The translations under genes and the position numbers were made by a program. From Lucinisca nassula (Eukaryota; Mollusca; Bivalvia; Lucinida; Lucinidae): a stretch of DNA of 64,000 nt. The notes beneath the pieces were generated by a model. That model worked only from the letters and a program-made list of their open reading frames with translations. It was not told the DNA's origin and did no database searches. Below, one piece after another: positions 43,406-53,590 of the stretch. Each line of letters starts with the position of its first letter. Positions within the stretch are counted from its first letter, which is position 1. The DNA is taken from positions 124,001 through 188,000 of the forward strand of contig CAUZLF010000704.1 in the NCBI GenBank assembly GCA_963580285.1, written 5' to 3'.

Positions 43406-44376
43406 CAGACCTGCTAAACTCGAGTTGAATTATTGTTTTATTTGCTTACCAGGCCCAGTTCAACTTCTTCATTTGACCTTTACTTCATCCTCTGATCAGC
43501 CTTTCTGAGCGTCTCACTGCATTTAACACCGTGTTGCAGTAAGATGCTCAAAAAGCTGATCTGAGGCTATACAAGGCTTTGATAGGTGGAGTAATTTAAT
43601 TGCATCGATTCATGATCTTTGTTTTACTTCTACTATAACTAAGGTTAAAATGAAGAAGAACCTTTGCCTCCCCACTATTAATGATTCCATTAGGGTCTAG
43701 ATGATTCATGTTCGTGGTTCTTTACCTTGGGTGTCTCTGGTGCGAACTGTGTGTTAATTGTATCGATTCCTGATCACTGCCTTCTCTTCTAATTATTTAT
43801 ACTGAATTGCAGTGAGATGCTCGGAAAGGCTGATCTGAGGCTAAACCAGGCTGAGCTAGGGTAACATGAAGCAGTAGAATGGTGAACCGGGTCTAGTAAG
43901 CAAATAAAAGAATAATTCACATTGAGTTAAAAATTCAGTTCAGGATTTTATTAACACTGAATTGCAAAGAGATGCCTAGAAAGGCTGATCTGAGTCTTAA
44001 CCAGGCTGAACTAAAGATCAACTGAAGAAAGACAAGGATGAACTGGGCCTGATTCAATCAACCCACAGCTGCCATCAGAGACACCAAAGGCAAAGAGACA
44101 CAAACATGAAGCAACAGACCCCAACGGATGCACCAACAGCGGAAAGCCAAAAGGACAGTTACTTTCCCACAAAATGGCCAATAGGCTATCACAAAACAAA
44201 ATAAGATAAGAGAAACAAACACCCAAAGACAAAACATAACAAAATAAACCTGAACTGAATCTTAGCCCTGCTAAACGCAAGGTGAATTATTGTTTTATTT
44301 GCTTACCAGACTCAGTTCACCCTTGTTCCACTTCATTAGACCATTAGTTCAGCCGGGTTTAGCCTCAGATTAGCGA
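43406..44376. repeat. Satellite S1 with two R-A fragments
   Basis: S1 monomers surround an R-A end in reverse (about 43575-43800) and an R-A interior piece forward (about 44050-44230, CAGAGACACCAAAGGCAAAG). No gene. Confidence 0.65.
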
Positions 44377-44800
44377 GTAATTTGAAAATCAAGTACCGCT
44401 TAAATCGATGCTAGGGGACGTATTCAGCCTTGCAGACAACAGTGCTGTTTATGAATAAACTTAATAAAACCGAGTTTCAGGTTTTCATTCTAATATGTAT
44501 TCTTTGCTTCCAAAGTTAACCTTTTTCATTTATTTAACGACACTGCAGCTGGTGTTTAGTGCTGTGTGGCGGCCGTAAAACGTCTCCCCGTACTTCATCA
44601 TAGTGCAGATTATATTTTTATTTTCTTTGGGTGCATCGAGTCCATTGCGAGTAATTTGAATATCGAGTGCCGCTGAAATCGATGCAAGGGGGCGTATTCA
44701 GCCTTGCAGACAACAGTGCTGTTTGTGAAGAAACTCAATAAAAGCGAGTTTTCTGTTTTCATTCTAATATGTATTCTTTGCTTCCAAAGTTAACTTGTTT
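44377..44800 (+). repeat. Two-copy 270-bp repeat with R-B piece between
   Basis: GCGAGTAATTTGAAAATCAAG at 44375 and GCGAGTAATTTGAATATCGAG at 44648 start two similar segments containing CAGCCTTGCAGACAACAGTG. Between them lies an R-B piece in reverse (GTGTGGCGGCCGTAAAACGT, about 44564). Confidence 0.7.
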
Positions 44801-44841
44801 CATTTATTTCTGAGCACCCCACTGCAAATCAGTGTTAATAA

Positions 44842-45005
44842 ATATGTTCTATAAAAGGGTTATCCTTTGGAAGCATGGAATACACCACAGAAGTGAAATA
44901 TATGGAGTGTACATGTTTTCTGGGCCAGACTAGCTAGTTTCGGCCAATTGGGCCTCATCAGTGACCCTCAGGTATTTTCAAAATTCCACAATGGAATCAA
45001 TAAAG
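44842..45005 (+). mobile_element. R-B repeat unit (right part missing)
   Basis: ATATGTTCTATAAAAGGGTT through GGCCTCATCAGTGACCCTCA to ATTCCACAATGGAATC, then back to S1 satellite. Confidence 0.8.
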
Positions 45006-45486
45006 ACTGATTGGAATTTAGACCTGCTAAACTGAAGATGGATTATTGTTTTATTTGATTACCATACTCAGTTCACTTTTTTTCTTCTTCATTTGACACT
45101 TAGTGCGGAATAATTTAGCCTCAGATCAATCTTTCTTAGCATCTACTGCAATTTAGTGTTAATAAAGCCTGAGCGGAATCTTAGACCTACTAAACTCAAG
45201 GTGATGTAGTTTTTACTTGCATACCAGGCCCAGTTCACCCTTGTTCTTCTTCATTCGACCCTCCATCTAACCTGATTTATCCTCAGATCAGCTTTTATGA
45301 GCATCTCACTGCATTTCAGTGTTAATAAAGCCTGAACTGAATCGTAACCCTTCTAAACTCAAGGTGATTTTTGTTTTATTTGCTTACCAGGCCCAGTTCA
45401 CCCTTGTTTTTCTCCATTTGACCATAACTTCATCCTGGTTTAGCTTTCTGAGCATATCACTGCAATGCAGTGTTACTAAATTGAAG
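45006..45486 (+). repeat. Satellite S1 monomers
   Basis: Three forward monomers; GTTAATAAAGCCTGA recurs at about 45158 and 45321, giving a 163-bp period. Non-coding. Confidence 0.85.
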
Positions 45487-45510
45487 TAGAGGCAATGATC
45501 AGGAATCGAA

Positions 45511-45515
45511 ACAAT
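45511..45515. other. TRIM target site duplication ACAAT (left)
   Basis: ACAAT precedes the left LTR and recurs at 45981-45985 directly after the right LTR. The uninterrupted R-A family sequence at this point reads ...ACAATTAAC, which confirms the site. Confidence 0.85.
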
Positions 45516-45688
45516 TGTAACGGTTATGGACAAATACCACTTCTACAGCCTTGCTGTAGGAGCCGGCTCTTTTAGCGACGCGGGTAAAGAGGTTGGCTTA
45601 TTCGCGAAGTTAAGCGACGGAGATTGCGGTTAGTACCTGGATGGGTGAACGCGTTGCTTGACTTCGTGGACGACCCGGTAACGCTACA
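45516..45688 (+). repeat. TRIM left LTR with 5S-like promoter boxes
   Basis: The A-box-like GAAGTTAAGC (45606-45615) and the C-box-like GGTTAGTACCTGGATGGG (45628-45645) start 22 bp apart, the same distance as GAAGCTAAGC and GGTTAGTACTTGGATGGG in animal 5S rRNA. The intermediate element between them is diverged. The 5' third of 5S is not collinear here, although an ATACCAC occurs at 45534. Confidence 0.85.
45606..45650 (+). promoter_or_regulatory. 5S-type internal control region (left LTR)
   Basis: A-box and C-box of a type 1 pol III promoter, as listed for the LTR. In 5S genes this region binds TFIIIA. Whether it still works cannot be told from sequence; C-box positions 45646-45650 (TGAAC) differ from AGACC. 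Confidence 0.6.
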
Positions 45689-45689
45689 T

Positions 45690-45707
45690 TGGTGGCAGCG
45701 GTGGGAT
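45690..45707 (+). other. TRIM primer binding site, tRNA-Leu type
   Basis: TGGTGGCAGCGGTGGGAT, one base after the left LTR. From memory it is the exact complement of the last 18 nt (with CCA) of animal tRNA-Leu of the AAG/UAG type. Confidence 0.85.
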
Positions 45708-45793
45708 GGAAACAGTGCCGCTGGTTTGTTACATATACTCCGTCCTCGGGTTTAGCCTTGTGAGGCATGTGTGACTTCGGGACGAAGTCAAGA

Positions 45794-45807
45794 GATGTGG
45801 GGGGAAA
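45794..45807 (+). other. TRIM polypurine tract
   Basis: GATGTGGGGGGAAA lies directly against the TGTAAC start of the right LTR. Confidence 0.85.
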
Positions 45808-45980
45808 TGTAACGGTTATGGATAAATACCACTTCTACAGCCTTGCTGTAGGAGCCGGCTCTTTTAGCGATGCGGGTAAAGTGGTTGGCTTATTCGCGAA
45901 GTTAAGCAACGGAAATTGCGGTTAGTACCTGGATGGGTTACCGCGTTGCTTGACTTCGTGTACGACCCGGTACACGCTAA
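45808..45980 (+). repeat. TRIM right LTR with 5S-like promoter boxes
   Basis: Same 173-bp length as the left LTR. A-box-like GAAGTTAAGC at 45898-45907 and C-box-like segment at 45920-45937, again 22 bp apart. Its version of the bases after GGATGGG (TTACCGCG) is closer to 5S (AGACCGCC) than that of the left LTR. One base of the 3' terminus appears deleted. Confidence 0.85.
45898..45942 (+). promoter_or_regulatory. 5S-type internal control region (right LTR)
   Basis: Second copy of the A-box/C-box pair. A transcript started from this LTR would run into flanking DNA, while one from the left LTR would cross the interior. Confidence 0.55.
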
Positions 45981-46690
45981 ACAATACCTACAGCTCCCAT
46001 CAGAGACACCAAAGGGAAAGAAACACAAACATGAAGCAACAGACCCCCAAAGGAAACACCAACAGCGGAAAACCAAGAGGACAGTTACTTTCCCAAAAAA
46101 TGGCAAAAAGGCTATCCAAAATAAAATCATTTAAGCGACACAAACACCCAAAGAAAAACCATAACAAAAATAACCGCGACAGTAGAACCGCATCGGAACG
46201 GTCAGCGGAAACGAATTCCACTGGGGTGGGAGGCTTAAATCGATTTAACGTGGCCACAATCCTCGCCCTCACTTCCGTCGCGATTAAGCCAAACAACTCG
46301 TCCAGCCCGCACGAAGGCCCCCTAACCCAACAGTGCAACATCTCCGTGAACACAAAAATCAAACAACCACAGAGACGAAACAACGGCGAGGACTCGACAG
46401 CAAGAAACAACAGAAATGCCGGAGCAAAAGTAAACCAATAGTTAGACTCCAATGGGCCCGACCAGAGAAGAGCATCAGGTACCAACCAACACAAGCCCTT
46501 ACGTTGGAACAGTCATAGAATCTGAGGCCTGACGGACCGGCGTGCAATTAAAGAGGGAAGCAAAGTTGTCAACCGTGATGGGGTTAACCACCATGCATGC
46601 AGTCTGTCGTATAAAATTTATGTTGTACCCAATCTTTTTATATCGCAGAATGATTTTACGAAATTTGGTGCTGAAGTCATTACACTTTTA

Positions 46691-48444
46691 TTTGCTTACC
46701 AGATTCAGTTCCCCTTGTTCTTCTTATTTGACCCTTAGTTCAGCCTGATAAAGCCTCAGATCAGCCTTTCTGAGCATCTCAATACAATTCGGTGTTAATA
46801 AAGCCTAAAATGAATATTATCCCTGCAAAACCCAAGATGAATTATTGTTTTATTTGCTTACCAGGCCCAGTTTACCCTTGTTCCTTTTCATTTGACACTT
46901 AGTTCAGACTAATTTAGGCTCAGATCAGCCTTTCTTAGCATCTACTGCAATTTAGTGTTAATAAAGCCTGAGCGTAATCTTAGACCTACTAAACTCAAGG
47001 TGATGTATTGTTTTATTTGCTTACCAGGCCCAGTTCACCCTTGTTTGTCTTCATTTGACCCTTAGTCCAACCTGGTTTATGCTCAGGTCAGCCTTTCTGA
47101 GCATCTCAATGCAATTCAGTGTGAATAAATATGTTCTATGAAAGGGTTTTATAGAACATATTTATTCACACTGAAGCAAGGAATACACCACAGAACTGGT
47201 TAACCCTTGTTCTTGTTCATTGACCCTTAGTCCTTAGCCTGGTTTAGCCCCAGGTCTGCCTTTCTGAGCATCTCACTGCAATTAAGTGTCAATTAATCCT
47301 GAACTGAATCTTAACCTGCTAAACTCAAGGTCAATGTGATTTAATGTTTTATTTGCTTACAAGGCCCAGTTCACCCTTGTTTTTCTCCAGTTGACCTTAA
47401 GTTTAGCCTCGCTTAGTTCAACATGGTTCAGCCTTAGCTTAGCCTTTCTGAGCACCTCACTGCAATTCAGTGTTAATAAAGCCTGAACTGAATCTTAGCC
47501 CTGCTAAACTCAATGTGGAATATTGTTTTATTTGCTGACCAGGCCCAGTTCACCTTCGTTTTTCTTCATTCGACACTTCGTTCAGCCTGGTTTAGCCTCA
47601 GGTCAGCCTTTGTTTGAGCACCTTACTGCAATTCAGTGTTAATAAAGCCTAAACTAAATCTGAGAAGTGCTGAACTCAATGTGAAATATTGTTTAATTTG
47701 CTTACCAGGCCCAGTTCACCCTTGTTCTTCTTCATTTGACCCTCAGTTCAGCCTGGTTCAGCCTTAGATCAGCCTTTCTGAGCATCTAACTGCAATTCAG
47801 TCCCAGTTCACCGTTGTTCTTCTTCATTTGACACTTCGTTCAGCCTTGTTTAGCTTAAGATCAGCCTTTGTTTGAGCACCTCACTGCAATTCAGTGTTAA
47901 AAAAGCCTGAACTGAATCTTAGCCCTGCTAAACTCAATGTGGAATATTGTTTTATTTGCTGACCAGGCCCAGTTCACCTTTGTTCTTCTTCATTCGACAC
48001 TTCGTTCAGCCTGGTTTAGCCTCAGGTCAGCCTTTGTTTGAGCACCTTACTGCAATTCAGTGTTAAAAAAGCCTGAACTAAATCTCAGAAGTGCTGAACT
48101 CAATGTGAAATATTGTTTAATCTGCTTACCAGGCCCAGTTCACCCTTGTTTTTCTTCTTTTGACCCTTAGTTCAGCCTGGTTCAGCCTTAGATCAGCCTT
48201 AGATCAGCCTTTCTGAGCATCTTACTGCAATTCAGTGTTAATAAAGCCTGAACCGAGTCTTAGCCCTGCTAAACTGAATGTGAAATATTGTTTTATTTGC
48301 TTGCCAGGCTCAGTTCATCCTTGTTTTTCTTATTTTACCCTTAGTTTAGCCTGGATTAGCCTCAGACCAGCCTTTGGTTTAGCATACTGCAATGCACTGT
48401 TAAATAAGCCTGAAGTGCATGATAATTTTGCTGAACGCAAGCTC
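46691..48444 (+). repeat. Satellite S1 array, dense
   Basis: About ten forward monomers of about 163 bp. Each has TTGTTTTATTTGCTTACCAG (splice-acceptor-like), TTCATTTGACCCTTAGTTCA, TTCAGCCTGGTTTAGCCTCA, GAGCATCTCACTGCAATTCA and GTTAATAAAGCCTGAACTGA (polyA-signal-like). Local higher-order duplication is seen at 47500-48110. Non-coding. Confidence 0.9.
47115..47175. repeat. Perfect 25-bp palindrome with 11-nt loop
   Basis: Left arm 47115-47139 (TTCAGTGTGAATAAATATGT...) and right arm 47151-47175 are exact reverse complements. The loop is GAAAGGGTTTT. The arms span the S1/R-B junction sequence, so this is an R-B left end that was inverted on itself. Confidence 0.95.
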
Positions 48445-48821
48445 AATTATTGCTTTTACTGTTTTCCCGTCACTGTTCTCCATCGTTTCGTCTCATTTCA
48501 CCTTCGATTATCATTGGTTCAACCTGGTTCAGGGTTAAGCTTAGGGTTTTCGTTTGGAACTTGTGTATACCAACATGGCTGAAGCTTCATTAATTTTGTG
48601 AGAGGCATTAGCAGTGTTTCCTTAGCAACCTCCTTAAGTTTCGTGTGTATATCATATTCAATGGATTAGCTGTTTATTATTTCGAACTTTTATTCACCAT
48701 TTATTTCATTGTAAAGTTGGTGGCGTGAAGGTTCATGTTCCTGGAGAGGATACGTGCTTTAACTTGAACACGAAGGAAGACGTTCTCGAGAAAGGTTAGT
48801 TAAATACGAATTTTTACAATA

Positions 48822-49134
48822 TGTGTGTGTTTGTTTTGGGATTTAACGACCCAGTCAACAGTACTTTAGGTCATTTTGAGCCGGTCAGTTTGCCTATCAA
48901 CACTTTCCTGGGCAGGCTTATACGTAATCTATTAACCAGCATAGTGCACATTCTTTCGCTAGAAACTGCCAACTGCCCTTCTTGAATCAATGAAAGGGGA
49001 GAGAATGACACTAGAAAAGATTTCATGATCAATCTCAATGAAGGAATGTCGCCGACCCCGGGAGGTATCGAATCTGCGTCCTCCTGATCGCCAGTCAGAC
49101 CCACAACAGACTGAGGTGCCGAGGCCGGCAACTT
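48822..49134 (-). mobile_element. tRNA-headed SINE, reverse copy (SINE-1 family)
   Basis: Reverse complement of the SINE at 35070-35370: tail at 48822-48860, body with GGGCAGGCTTATACGTAATC, head ending near GGCCGGCAAC. Absent from the equivalent place in D2. Confidence 0.8.
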
Positions 49135-49170
49135 TTGTAATAATAATAATAACAATAATAATATTGACTT

Positions 49171-49395
49171 ACGGGCCTCCGTGGCCTAGTGGTTAAGAGC
49201 GCTGACACTTGATCATTAGGTCTCTCACCGCTGTGGTTCGAGGCTCGCTCGGGTCACATGTGAGACGCCAAGTTCTGCAACGGAAGGTCAGGTGGTTTTT
49301 CTCCGGGTACTCCGGTTTTCGCCCACCTCTGATTAACGATCGGCTCGATATGAGTGAAATAATCTTGAAAGGGCCGTAAAACCAAAACAAAAAAT
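49171..49395 (+). mobile_element. tRNA-headed SINE (SINE-2)
   Basis: Head GGGCCTCCGTGGCCTAGTGG with A-box and a B-box GGTTCGAGGCT 60 nt on, body with TTTCTCCGGGTACTCCGGTT, tail GGGCCGTAAAAC then A-rich and (AAT)n. The same tail motif as SINE-1 suggests mobilisation by one LINE family. Confidence 0.85.
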
Positions 49396-50149
49396 AATAA
49401 TAATAATAAAGATAATGACTTGTTGTTGTTGTTGTAGTCATTTGATTTAGGTATGCTGTTTTCATAAATTAAAAAAAGGATCATTTAGGCACGCTATGCG
49501 TTCATTTTTTATTAATTGGGAGGATAAAACTAAAATGAACCAATGCTGAACGAATGTCAAAATTGGGCACCTAACCGTAAACTCTAACCCTATCCAATAT
49601 GATTCAGTCCAGGTTCCATGCCTTGAGATGTTCAGAAACACTGAACCGAGGCTGGACCTTTCACAGCCATGTGTGAATGAGGCAGAAGGAGGTTAAACTG
49701 TTGCTTGAAAGTAAAAGAACCTGTGTCAACCGTGTGTTTAGCTTATTTAAGAATCCTGACTGTGAGAGACAAATAAAATGAATTATTGTTAGGTTATAAT
49801 TCAACCCTATTTAGCATCCGTTCAGACATAAGACCAACCACATTGTTGTAAATTGTTAAATTATTGATGACCTGCGGTTTACATAAGGGCGAACTCAGGC
49901 TGGACGGAAGTTGAACCTTTTTTCGGTTGAGTAAGGCTAAATTCTAAGTAATCATTTTTGTTTAAAGTTTTATTCCTCCTGATATCAGCTTTTTAAACAT
50001 ATCACATCAAATCGGTGCAAATATAGCCAGAACTTAATCATCATTTTGCTCAACTCAAGGTGAACAAATACTCTAGCTATTCATCAGACTTAGTTCATCA
50101 TAGTTCAGCCTCAGTTCACCTCTGTTCAGCCTGGTTAATCATCAGATGA

Positions 50150-50425
50150 GATCAAGGCCGTAAAAGGAAGACCCCCACTTAACCCACTTTATACAGAGAA
50201 AAGTGGGGTTTACGTGGCTGTTCAATAGTTTTCCTCCTTTTGCCCATATACATAGATTGTTGGGTCTTTTTAGAACGACACAGTGCGGCGTTTCTAACGA
50301 GCGCTCACAATCTACAGTTGGACAAGAAATAAGAAAAATATCAAACCTTTTTGTTTGAAAAAGGTTAGTCCTAGAGATAGGATGGACGCCATTTTGGCAC
50401 ACGGGTGTGTTATCGTAATGAATTT
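50150..50425. mobile_element. MITE M1, degenerate copy
   Basis: Shares AAGTGGGGTTTACGTGGCTG-type sequence, TTTCTAACGAGCGCTCACAA and a right end GGGTGTGTTATCGTAATGA with the complete copy at 23232-23511. The left terminus is degenerate. Confidence 0.65.
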
Positions 50426-50722
50426 TGAACAGCTCATAAGAAACCAGTTGATCTTAAGACTACTGAACTCATGCCGAAGTGCTGTATTTATTTCTTGAAA
50501 GTCTTAGTTCATCCTCGTTCTGCCTAAGTTCATCTTAGTTCGGCCTGGTTTTTGACTCACGCCATCCGTTTTGAATATATCACAGCGACAGAGAGCAAGG
50601 TGAACAAAGGTTCCGACTACTTACGGCTTCTGTTCACCATCGTCCTGCCTCCATTCACCTCAGTTCAGCCTGGTTCATCTTCAGATCAGGCTTTTCACAA
50701 ATCTGACAATGCAATGAATATT

Positions 50723-50842
50723 ACCAAGCAGGCACATGACGTAATATGACGTTTATGCAACGTCATATTTACGTCGATACAACGTTATGACGTTTCACAA
50801 ACGTTGATTATGCGTTTCCTTAGGGACGTGTGCTTGCTGGGT
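50723..50842. mobile_element. MITE M2 with ACGT-rich core, copy 1
   Basis: Ends ACCAAGCAGGCACATGACGT and ACGTGTGCTTGCTGGGT are imperfect inverted repeats. The core is packed with ATGACGT/ACGTCAT and AACGTT. It interrupts an S2 monomer between AATATT and ACTCCTACCGAACGCA-type sequence. Confidence 0.7.
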
Positions 50843-51190
50843 ACTCCTACCGAACGCAACCTGAACTGTTACAGTAATTACTAACAAGTCTCAGTTCATC
50901 CTCGTTCTAACCGATTTCATACTTGGTTTTGCCTAGCGCCGTCTCAGATCAGCCTTTTGAATTTTACACAGAATTTGAATGTACATTAAGCCTAAACAGA
51001 ACGTTATTCTTGCTTTACGCAAGATTGAAAATAGTTTGAATACTTACCAGTCTAAGTCTACCCTCGTTATGCCTCAGTTTATCCTTGGTTCAGCCTGGTT
51101 CAGCCTCAGATCATACTTTTCTTATCATCTCAAAGCGATTCAATATTTGCTGAGCGAATACTGAATCTAAATATCGCTGCATTCAAGCTA

Positions 51191-53136
51191 AAAAAAGTCT
51201 TGTTTTCACTCATAAGTGTTTGTTAACACTTTTTCTGTCTAAGATCACCCTTGGTTCAGCGTTAGTTCAGCAGCAGATAAGGTTTTAAGAACATATCATG
51301 GGAATACAATGTTAAAAAAGCTGAAATGAATCAAAATCTTGCTGAACTTACGATGAGCAATGGTAAAAATAACATATCAGTTTCGTCTCATCCCATTTCT
51401 GCCTCACTCCGCCCTTGATGAAGTCTGGCTTTGGCTAAGATCATATTACACAGCGATATATAGTTTTGACAAATACGTTCTGAAGAAAGGGGTGTCTTTG
51501 AAAAGCAAGTCAACAGATGATCAGCCTTCTCGAATACATCATAACAATGCAATGTTAGAAAAGGCTAAACAGAATCTAAATCTTGCTGAACTGAAGCTGA
51601 ACTGTACTAGTAATCACTAACAAGTCTCCGGTCATCCGCGTTCTGCCTCATTTCGTCCATGGTTCTTCCTAGCTCAGCCTCAGATCAGCCGTTTTTATAA
51701 CTTTTCACAGCAATAAAATGTTAATAAAGCCTTAGCTGAATCAAACTCTTACTCAACGCAACGTGAATATGGTTTGAATACTTACCAGTCTCAGTTCATC
51801 CTCTTTATGCCTAATTTCACCCTTAGTTCAGCGTTGGTTAAGCAGCCGATCAGCCTTTTTTAACATATAATCTGAATGCAACGTTAGGAAAGACTGAACT
51901 GTATCTAAATCTTGCTGAACTCAAAATGAGCAGTGGTTAAAATAAAATGTCAGTCTTGGCTCATCCTAGTTGGCTAAGATAAGCTTTTTTAATATATTAC
52001 ACAGCGATATCTGAATTTGAAAAATTTGTTCTAAAGAAAGGGATATCTTTAGAAAGCAAGGAATTCTTTATAGAGCTGAAATGTATATTGTTTGTAAGTT
52101 TTTTTCTGCTCCAGTTCAAACTTGCGTCAGCCTCATTCAACAGAAGATCAGCCTTCTCGAATACATCACAACAATGCAATGTTAGTAAAGGCTAAACTGA
52201 ATCTAAATCTTGATGAACTGACGCTGAACTGTAATAGTAATTACTAACAAGTCTCCGTTTAGTCTCGTTCTGTCTCATTTTGTCCTTGATTCTGCCTACA
52301 CCTGCCGTATTTTTTTTTAACTTTTCACAGCACTTATATGTTCATAAAACCGAAACTAAATCTCACTCTAACTCAACGCAAGGTGAAATATGGTTTGAAT
52401 ACCTTTCAGAGTTCATCCTCTAAATGCCTATGTTCATACTTGATTCAGCCTGATTCAGCCTCAGATCATACTTTTAAGCATTTCAGAGCGATTCAATATT
52501 TTCTGAGCCCGTACTGAATCTTAATGTCGCTGCACTCAAGCATAAAACAAACGTTCTATTAACTTACAACACCCTTTCTGTCTCAGTTCACCCTTGGTTT
52601 AACAGCAGATCAACCATTAGAATACAATGTTAGAAAAGCCTGAATTGAATCAAAATCTTGTTGAACTCAAGATGAGCAATCGGTAGAATAAAATATCAGT
52701 CGTGGTTCATCCTGGTTCTGTCTCAGTCCACCTCTTGTGCAGTCTTGTTTAGCCTGAGATCCTTTTCGTTTTTAATATTACACAGCGATATATAGTTTTG
52801 GTAAATATATTCTAAAGAAAGGGATACCTACCTTTGAAAAACAAGTAATACACTATTGAACTAATATGTATACAGTAGATAAGTTTATTCTGCCTCAGTT
52901 CAACCTTGCATCGGCCTAGTTTAACAGCAGATCAACCCTTTTTGAATATATCATAACAAGCAATGTTAGAAAAGGCTGAACTGAATCTAAATCATGCTGA
53001 ACGAAAGATACGCAGTGGTTCTAATTGGTAACCAAACTTAGTTTACCCTTGTTCTGTATCAGATTTACACTTGGTTCATTCTGGTTGAGTCTCAGGATAG
53101 CCTTTACGAAAATCGCTCAGCGATGCAATTTAAAAA
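51191..53136 (+). repeat. Diverged satellite S2 monomers
   Basis: Loosely periodic segments related to S1 (TTCAGCCTGGTTCAGCCTCAGATCA, CACAGCGATnnAnTnTT, CTGAATCTAAATCTTGCTGA) with many substitutions. Local duplications occur at 51380-51590 and 52000-52250. No gene is supported. Confidence 0.75.
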
Positions 53137-53590
53137 AATAGAAGTCAAGGCAATGAGCAGGAACCGATAGAATTAAACGACAGCTCCCATCCGATATACC
53201 AAAGGTAAAGAAACACAAACACGAAACAACATACCCTAATGGAAACTTCAATAGCGGAAAGCCAAAAGAACATTTACTTTCCCACAAAATGGCAAATTGA
53301 CTATCCAAAGCGATACAAACACTCAAAGACAAACCATAACAAAAATAAACCGCGACAGAAGAACCGCCCTGGAACGGTCAGTGAAACGAATTACACTGGG
53401 GGACTTAACTCGATTTTACGTGGCCACAATCTTCGCCATTACTTCCGTCGCGATTAAGACACTTTGTTCAATCCGCATGAAGGCCTCCTAACTCATCACT
53501 GCAACATCGCCGTGAATACACAAAAAATCAAACCACAACAGAGATAAAAACAACAGTGAGAACTCGACAGCAAGAAACCACTGAAATGCT
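53137..53590 (+). mobile_element. R-A dispersed element, partial copy
   Basis: AGCAGGAACCGATAGAATTA through GGAAAGCCAAAAGAACATTT to CAGAGATAAAAACAACAGTG. Same order as other copies, lacking the right 200-250 bp. Confidence 0.75.

Larger units (their letters stand above)
45516..45980 (+). mobile_element. Cassandra-like TRIM retrotransposon with 5S rRNA sequence in its LTRs
   Basis: A complete 465-bp miniature LTR element. Two 173-bp LTRs (45516-45688, 45808-45980) differ by about eight substitutions and two single-base indels. The LTR ends are TGTAACG...CGCTACA. The 119-bp interior holds an 18-nt PBS, a 7-bp hairpin (45773-45789) and a PPT, and no ORF, so it must depend on enzymes from another retrotransposon. 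Each LTR carries a 5S-rRNA-like segment, which could act as an internal pol III promoter. Known: plant Cassandra TRIMs have this design. Inferred: an independent or very divergent animal counterpart. Confidence 0.85.
45487..46690 (+). mobile_element. R-A dispersed element interrupted by the TRIM
   Basis: Left end 45487-45510 (GGCAATGATCAGGAATCGAA); the rest resumes at 45986 and runs to about 46690, sharing CCATGCATGCAGTCTGTCGT and AATGATTTTACGAAATTTGG with the 797-bp copy at 16142-16938. The minus strand keeps a 164-codon hydrophobic frame (46000-46494) with look-alike frames in other copies, but frames and ends vary, so I do not call a gene. Confidence 0.75.
48445..51190 (+). repeat. Segmental duplication D1
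   Basis: Homologous to 61115-63960, offset about 12.4-12.7 kb. Shared landmarks include GTTTTCCCGTCACTGTTCTC (48463 and 61129), TTCCTGGAGAGGATA (48740 and 61879) and AATTGGGCACCTAACYGTAA (49560 and 62160). D1 carries the SINE pair that D2 lacks; D2 carries the foldback element that D1 lacks. Its backbone is diverged satellite S2. Confidence 0.8.

Noticed and set aside
45597..45700. Genuine 5S rRNA gene
   Set aside because: Only the promoter-bearing part of 5S is collinear, and it sits inside paired LTRs with PBS, PPT and target duplications.
46000..46494. 164-codon hydrophobic minus-strand ORF in R-A, with look-alikes in other copies
   Set aside because: Length and frame differ between copies and no membrane-protein family is recognisable. 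Similar frames are expected among diverged copies of one repeat.
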